64,000 nt of DNA, taken from the NCBI GenBank assembly GCA_047967505.1, contig CM106538.1. One strand, given 5' to 3'. Positions 58,501 through 64,000 of the stretch are shown one piece after another; within the stretch, counting starts at the first letter, position 1; each line of letters starts with the position of its first letter. The notes under the pieces were generated by a model, which was not told where the DNA came from, did not search any database, and saw only the letters and a program-made list of their open reading frames with translations. The DNA is from Dipteris shenzhenensis. Lineage: Eukaryota > Polypodiophyta > Polypodiopsida > Gleicheniales. The translations under genes and the position numbers were made by a program.

Positions 58501-61500
58501 GGCCTGCATCGCTCTCCTAGATCTTACTGGTGCCCCACAATCACGCCTCCGTGCTGCTCCTCTCGACAGCCAATCCTAAGGCAGTGCTTGCTTTGGATCC
58601 TTGACCTCCCTGCTGCTATGCAGGCAGCCCCAACTGAGGCACAAGTCTCCCCTTGGTTCCGTCTTCCTTTGCTGCTGTGAAGGCAACCCCTTGCTGTGGA
58701 CTTCTGAGATATCTCATTGCTGCAAACAGCCACCTCCCTTGCTGCACCAAATGGTCCTTGCTTGGCACCTTGGGGCAGGCTGGTCTGCCCACAATCTGAC
58801 TCCAGGATGAACTAGAGAATGAACCCTGGAGGGGCTCCTTTTATAGGCTAAATTCTCAACCCTGAACTGGCCAACTTTTCCAGACCTACCTACCTGGCAG
58901 TATGTAAATCCCAACCAGCTCTGCAGCCTTTTACTGTCCCACCTGGCCCTGTGGCAGCCACCCACTGACCCAGACCTGTCTGGCCCAGTTCCAGGCTGCA
59001 TCTAGGGGCCCATCCTCAGCACCTATCTGTTGTGGGTATGCTCCTGCTGTTCCACCTGTATGCTGAACCTGATCCAGCCCATTTGCACCTGGTTCAGTCC
59101 TACCACAGGCCGTACACCTGCACAGTCTACATGTACATCTGCGCCACATGTACCTGCAGTTCCCTGGCCTGTTCTGAGCATAATACTCGACTCCTGCCAC
59201 ACCAATGCAATGCCATGCCCACAGACGGACTTGATGCCCCAAGACCAGTATCTGCTCCAGTCGACCCTTTTCTGGACTGCCCCGCCATGCCAAATGACCA
59301 CGGCCTCTCCCAGACTGCTGCACAATCCACACCTTTCCAAACAGCCAGGTATGATGCTTCCCACATGGCAGCTCAGTGTGGCAGCCTTTCTTTCCCTGTC
59401 AGACCTGGCCATGTGGCAGGGTCACTTCCAGGCCACATGGACCTAACCTATACTGGTCCACCTCCCCCATGCTCTCTCTATATATATATTGGGAGGCGAC
59501 CACCTAAACTAACGCATGTATATTCCAAGTGCTTAAGTTGAGATCCTCCCATTAAATCACAAAAATTCTATGCACCTAACAATCAAGCATAGATACAAAT
59601 GCATCTTAATTAACAAGCATTCTTCGGCCTTCGATATTCGTGCAAATTCACTAAGTGAACTACAGCTACGTCTTAAACTATGGAGACCTAAACAAAGACA
59701 ATGTCAAACCATGTATGCCCAAAGTTACTACAGGTTACTTGCATAGCAAAAGTACACCGTGGTGAGTATGTACATCCTATGATATCTTGATGTACAAGGG
59801 GACAGAAAAATAAATTTGCTTGGAAATGATGGGTTTGGGCTGATGCCCCTTGAGCCTTCTCCAAGATGTGCAAGCATCCTTGCACCTAAGATGCCACCTC
59901 CATGGAGGCTAGATTGGGAGTAGATTTCATCGTTCAAATATATCATAGTGATTCAATGGCTTGTCTCGATATCAAAGGAACGTTGGCTTGCTTCTTCTAA
60001 GATGATAATATTTCCACACAATCTCTCTTTGTGATTTTGAGGCAAGCACTCCTCGTAGCATCATGGTTGGCAATCCAAAGCATTGCATATCTTGTCAACA
60101 AAATGATGCAAACATGCAACTCTATATTTCCTTTCGTGAGGTTTAACAAGAGGACTAGGCCAAAGGAAACATGGGGGTGAACCTACATTCAAGACAGGTT
60201 ACCAAAGGTTCTCGATGGGGCACAAAATTGCCGTGCATCTCAGTGGTAATATCTCTTGGAGGTTGTGGGTGCATGCAATGGAGGCCAAGATGAGTCCTTC
60301 AATAGCCTTCCAAATTGTGATGCTTGTTGCATAAGGTATCATAGCTGAGGCAATAGGAAAAACAAGGGACTAAAAAGACGTCATAGGTGATTTCAATCGA
60401 GTTGTTCTATGATTATACCTACAAGCTTCGATGTGAAGGTCAAACACAATTTGATTATAGGTTGTGAGGTCTAAGGGGAACCACGAGTGGTACAAGACTC
60501 TGAATATCATTTGTGGGGTCCATCTAGAGCCCCAGTAGCGCACATCAGCACTTTGCAATACCTAGATATGGCAATCACATGTGAGCAAAGCTAGCGAGTG
60601 TTCACAAGACAAACTAGCAATCAAAACAAAATTTCAAAATTAGCCTAAGCTAAAAATGCAAGCTTTAAGCAAAGAGTGGCTATGAGCAGTCGATAGCAAA
60701 GTGCAAGCCATCAGCTTCTTAGACTACCAGCAATAATAAACAGCCAAAAGTAATGGGAATGACCCCCTAAAACCACAACAATAAAACGATTTTATGTCTA
60801 GGGATGTGACACGCAGAATATATATTCACTGGCATGTGAACCTTATTTGGGCTGTGCACTTATATAGGAGTGCTCGCTTGGCGCCATGGCAACAATAGTG
60901 CTTATTTGTGTATGTTTGGGTTGTTGAATAGTTTCACGTGGATACTAGATAAGTGATTTTACATTGCAGAGGGTTGAAAATATTTAAAAAAAGAGTTAAG
61001 TACAACCAGCATTACAGTTGGTGAAAATCTAGAAGTGGAGCAGGGCTGATAAGACACAGGGAAAGCAGTTTTGAAGTAGTCATGTATGATGTACATGACT
61101 TTTGTTGCACTTCTTTATTTGTCATAACATTGCTGGTAACCCATTCAGAAGCAACAGGTGATCGCCAAAGGTGTTTCACAGGTTCTCAAGGTTCTACAAC
61201 AACAAGATGGGCATACGATAGGCTCAATCAAGTTGGCAGAATATGCAGTTACAAAGCATTAGTTGTGGTTGTTCGAGCTGAGCTAAAGGCAGACACTCTT
61301 TCATGTAAACTAAACGTAAGGTAGAACTCTCAGGGATACTCGTGGTCACAACTTCTCCCTATTATGTCAATGTCTGGCGGTTACCTTTAGAGACATACAC
61401 AAGGAAGAAGCTTAGTATGTTGCAACCCACAGTGTTTAATCCATTGATATGCTCATATATCAAAGGAAAAGAGCCAAAACAGGACGATAAGGCCAGCAAA

Positions 61501-61665
61501 TGCATTTTAATCGTATACAGTGAGGCAAACAAAGCATACAAGCTATATCACTTTCAGTCAAAGACAATCACATTGAGCCTCCAGAGAGTAACTGCCTACA
61601 AAGCCATTTCCAGATCTTTTTATTGAATCATATTCTGGATTTCTCTCCATGTATCTCCATGTATG

Positions 61666-61722
<57 letters not shown>

Positions 61723-62565
61723 ATGCAGAATCCCCATACAAGGCAAGATTGGTTGCCAACAAATACCCCCATTAAGTGGAAGTAGATTTCACAAACACTT
61801 TTGCACCAATTGCAGAGTCCAATACCATCAAAAAAATGTTTTCTATGGAAGCACACTTCTCATGGCCTCCATAGCAAATGGATATCAAGACTGTCAAATC
61901 TGCACTTTGAATCTGGACTTGGATGAGGACGAATTTTTTAAGTAGCTAGATAGATTTGTACAAAATGGAGGTCAAATCTGCATTCTTGAACTGAAACTTA
62001 GATGAGGAGCCATTTATAAAGTAGCTAGCCAGCTTTGTGTAAAAGGGACTAAAGGACCATGTATGCAGACTCAAAAAGTCACTCTATGATCTCAAGCAAT
62101 CCCCAAAATCATGGTATATCACAGTATACAAGGCACTTGACATGCAACAAGCCATATTGAACCCCAATTGTTTTGTATTGGAAATTAAAATGCAAGAATC
62201 ACCTTTGTCATTTTGCATTGGGTGACACAGAATCTGTCATTACAGCAAGCTTACATTACGAGGGATGCTTGGATAATGCCCTTTTCATCATGGCTTTGTG
62301 TCTAATAGTATCACTTTTAAAAACTTGCAAAATGTGCTGTTTATATTATTGGGGGATGCTTGAATAATACCTTTTCATATGGCTGTGTGTAATACTAGCG
62401 CTTTTAAAGACTTGCAAAACCTGCTTACCAATACTGTTTGAGTGCCGTAATCAAGTAAAATCAATGCTAGAGCAAAGTTCATGATACATACCCAGAGCAC
62501 AGTTCCATCTCCACCAAGGGTGATCACAAGATCAACCTTTTTATGCAGTGTTTGAACCTCCTCAT
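55538..62565 (-). CDS. NADK1: NAD kinase (plant NADK1 type), 3' part: last four exons
   Basis: Phosphorylates NAD to NADP with ATP; plant NADK1 enzymes are cytosolic. Exons with GT-AG borders and continuous phase are 62565-62492 ([17 protein letters not shown], with the GGDG motif), 57379-57301 ([23 protein letters not shown]), 57158-56833 ([23 protein letters not shown] with the NE motif; [20 protein letters not shown]) and 55858-55538 ([20 protein letters not shown] to DGQVLV stop). All catalytic and NAD-binding motifs of the C-terminal domain are present without stops, so the gene looks functional. The upstream exons (regulatory N-terminus, start codon) are not in 62,566-64,000 and must lie beyond the window. 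The gene symbol rests on motif likeness to NADK1 rather than the chloroplast NADK2 (which has GDGVILHAS-type wording). Confidence 0.93.
55859..56832 (-). other. NADK1 last intron
   Basis: A 974-bp intron with GTGCGG donor and TTGCAG acceptor. It contains a diverged duplication of about 270 bp: 56080-56180 and 56345-56450 share GACAGACC..CTTGTAG..CAAACCT phrases. No other gene is seen. Confidence 0.8.
58360..59550 (-). other. C-rich, LTR-like block inside the NADK1 intron
   Basis: Markedly richer in C (CCACCTGGCC, CCCAGACCTG phrases) than flanking DNA. The minus strand has TATAAAAGGAGCCCCTCC, a TATA-box-like promoter string. Open frames on both strands are compositional and have no domain. 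It could be an LTR or leader of a retroelement unrelated to the others here; no partner repeat was found. Confidence 0.4.
61400..62150 (+). pseudogene. Copia pol remnant inside the NADK1 intron
   Basis: Near 61,480-61,590 the frame [30 protein letters not shown] corresponds to the copia integrase C-terminal region (family wording LDDKAxKCIFIGYSxxSKAYKLYDP). Near 62,070 [17 protein letters not shown] matches the conserved LKKSLYGLKQAPRSWY of copia reverse transcriptase. A GA microsatellite lies between them. No frame joins the two pieces; it is an old dead insertion on the strand opposite to NADK1. Confidence 0.75.
61669..61720. repeat. (GA)n microsatellite
   Basis: About 50 bases of GA inside the copia remnant in the NADK1 intron; third long GA tract of the window. 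Confidence 0.95.
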
Positions 62566-64000
62566 CTGCATCATAAATTTACATTAGTAATTTCATACAG
62601 GAAGCCTTAAACTCAAATATAAAATACATGTTTCTTCCCTCTTGAAACGCCTTCATTGCAATTTTGAGTTAGTCCCCTTCTCCACCTAGGTCCAAGATGT
62701 AAAGTTCAAAAAGACGTTACACAATGGTGAACCAACTGCTTAATGACTCCAGGACCTCATTATATGTGCAAAAGGATGTGGTCCAGTTAAGGATGCATCG
62801 TACATAGGCACAGAAATAAAGGAAGTAGAAACCAATGTAAGACACAGGAAAGTTGTTCAATGCAACTTAAATTACTGCCAAAGGTTCCTTACACACAACT
62901 GCATTCAACTAGAAACCAAATGACATCATAACACTTCATGAAAATGTGACTCACAGATAGCTGAAATTTTTGAAACTGGCCAAAATTGTATGGTTTCAAA
63001 AAGTTATCATCAGACAACCACCATATTTATGGGGGCATATTTCTTGTTTGCGTGTTGAGTGAATGTATCCCAGATCAGTACACAGGAACAATATGGTAAA
63101 AAAAGAAAGGCTTCTGGGCATATGCATTACCACAACAGATTCATGATAAAGGAATCTAATGCATCCTTTCTCTGCAAAATCATATATCTAGATATCTCTG
63201 TGAATATCTAGATGAATACATAAACATGCCCAAACTCATCCTCTAAAAACAGAATACATAGGAGCACAGCTGTTGACAGAATCAGAGCGAAGGCATGTAA
63301 ACATGAATTGAAATAGAGAAACAATAGCTACCACGATAGCTTGTTACATATAATTATCTCCCCCCCCCCCAAAAAAAAATAATAATAATAATCAAATCAA
63401 ATAAATACATAAAAAACTTCTCAAAAAACTACTTCACGACTTCGCAACAGTTTCATTTCAAAAGCACCCAAAATATCACATAAATTCCAAACTTCAAAGG
63501 CTTGCGTTCGCACCTAAAATCCAGAGAGAACCATCCCCTGCTCATAAGATGGACCTCAGAATACCCATCCAACGAACAGATAGCTATTATAAGCACATCC
63601 ACGTCAAGTTCCACATTGAAATAAATATTAATGCAAGATGTTGGCAGTTCTTCTCTGTTGCTGACGTATAAAGGTGTCAAATCTCACAGCAAGAGCTGGC
63701 ACATGACCAAACTAGGCCACAATCTTGTAATGAGATAATAAGCTTTATTTCTCATACTTTTATCATAAGCAGTCTACAAAGGTCCATATTTTGGTTGTAA
63801 GCATCACTGTTGCACAATTTTTTTAAATCATGCTTGCATGCTTAACGCTTGGAGCAGGCAATGTTAGCTAAAGATCCTGAAAAATGGAGTCCTGTAAATG
63901 TGCTTCAGACAGTCGTGCACACAAGTCTGCTTCTCTCAACTTAATACAACATAAAACGGGTAAAAAGGAAAGCTTTAAGCAATGAGGGGGGGACCAGGAT
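62566..64000 (-). other. NADK1 intron continuing past the window edge
   Basis: No exon matching the expected preceding NADK1 segment is recognisable. The stretch is AT-rich with a C10A9(TAA)n low-complexity tract near 63,361-63,395. Confidence 0.6.

Larger units (their letters stand above)
57380..62491 (-). other. Large NADK1 intron (5.1 kb) filled with repeats
   Basis: Flanked by exons whose reading frame joins exactly (LW then AASMFKG), with GTATGT donor and ATCAG acceptor. Inside are C-rich LTR-like sequence (about 58,360-59,550, with a minus-strand TATAAAAGG at about 58,840), a copia pol remnant (61,400-62,150) and a GA tract. Other parts (59,560-61,080) show nothing recognisable. Confidence 0.85.

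Noticed and set aside
58931-59541. Overlapping frames of 130-170 codons in the NADK1 intron
   Set aside because: Open on both strands in a C-rich low-complexity block; Cys/His/Pro-rich without a zinc-finger pattern.

Overview
This is a stretch of land-plant nuclear DNA: AT-rich, gene-poor and packed with transposable elements. The evidence is a spliced NAD kinase gene of the plant NADK1 type, Ty1/copia and Ty3/gypsy elements with plant-type primer sites (initiator-Met tRNA), and a multi-kilobase intron filled with retroelement debris. A seed-free plant with a large genome, such as a fern, fits the style, but the sequence does not prove it.

Layout. 1-10 kb: no recognisable gene; microsatellites, minisatellites, a hairpin and a tandem segmental duplication. 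10.5-12 kb: decayed copia gag/protease/integrase (minus strand). 13.05-20.05 kb: a nearly intact 7.0-kb copia element (minus strand) with one 1426-codon gag-pol frame, TSD GAATG, a 257-bp 5' LTR, an internally deleted 124-bp 3' LTR, and a 2.3-kb leader holding an array of ACGT-core motifs. 20.5-28.2 kb: a decayed gypsy element (minus strand) whose protease region is split by a 2.4-kb gag-only LTR element. 26.8 and 31.4 kb: two copies of a hAT-like MITE. 34.2-38 kb: a truncated relative of the 13-kb copia element on the plus strand. 38-41.6 kb: leader-like and pyrimidine-rich sequence without genes.

42,239-52,334: the most notable object, a 10.1-kb DNA transposon with about 32-bp terminal inverted repeats (29/32 identical). 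It sits in the second copy of a 299-bp tandem duplication, so the empty site is visible next door and shows an insertion without target-site duplication. It carries three spliced genes: (A) a transposase-like protein at the right, (B) an unrecognised nuclear-type protein in the middle, and (C) at the left a complete histone H3-like domain with a canonical MARTK tail. Gene C is followed in the same frame, after one TGA codon, by a Ulp1/C48-type cysteine protease. Genes B and C diverge from a region containing six copies of a hairpin motif. Genes A, B and the protease part carry a few frameshifts or nonsense codons, so this copy looks recently dead. The H3-like frame is intact.

55.5-62.6 kb (and beyond the right edge): the last four exons of NADK1, minus strand, separated by a 5.1-kb intron holding copia remnants. 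The 5' part of the gene lies outside the window.
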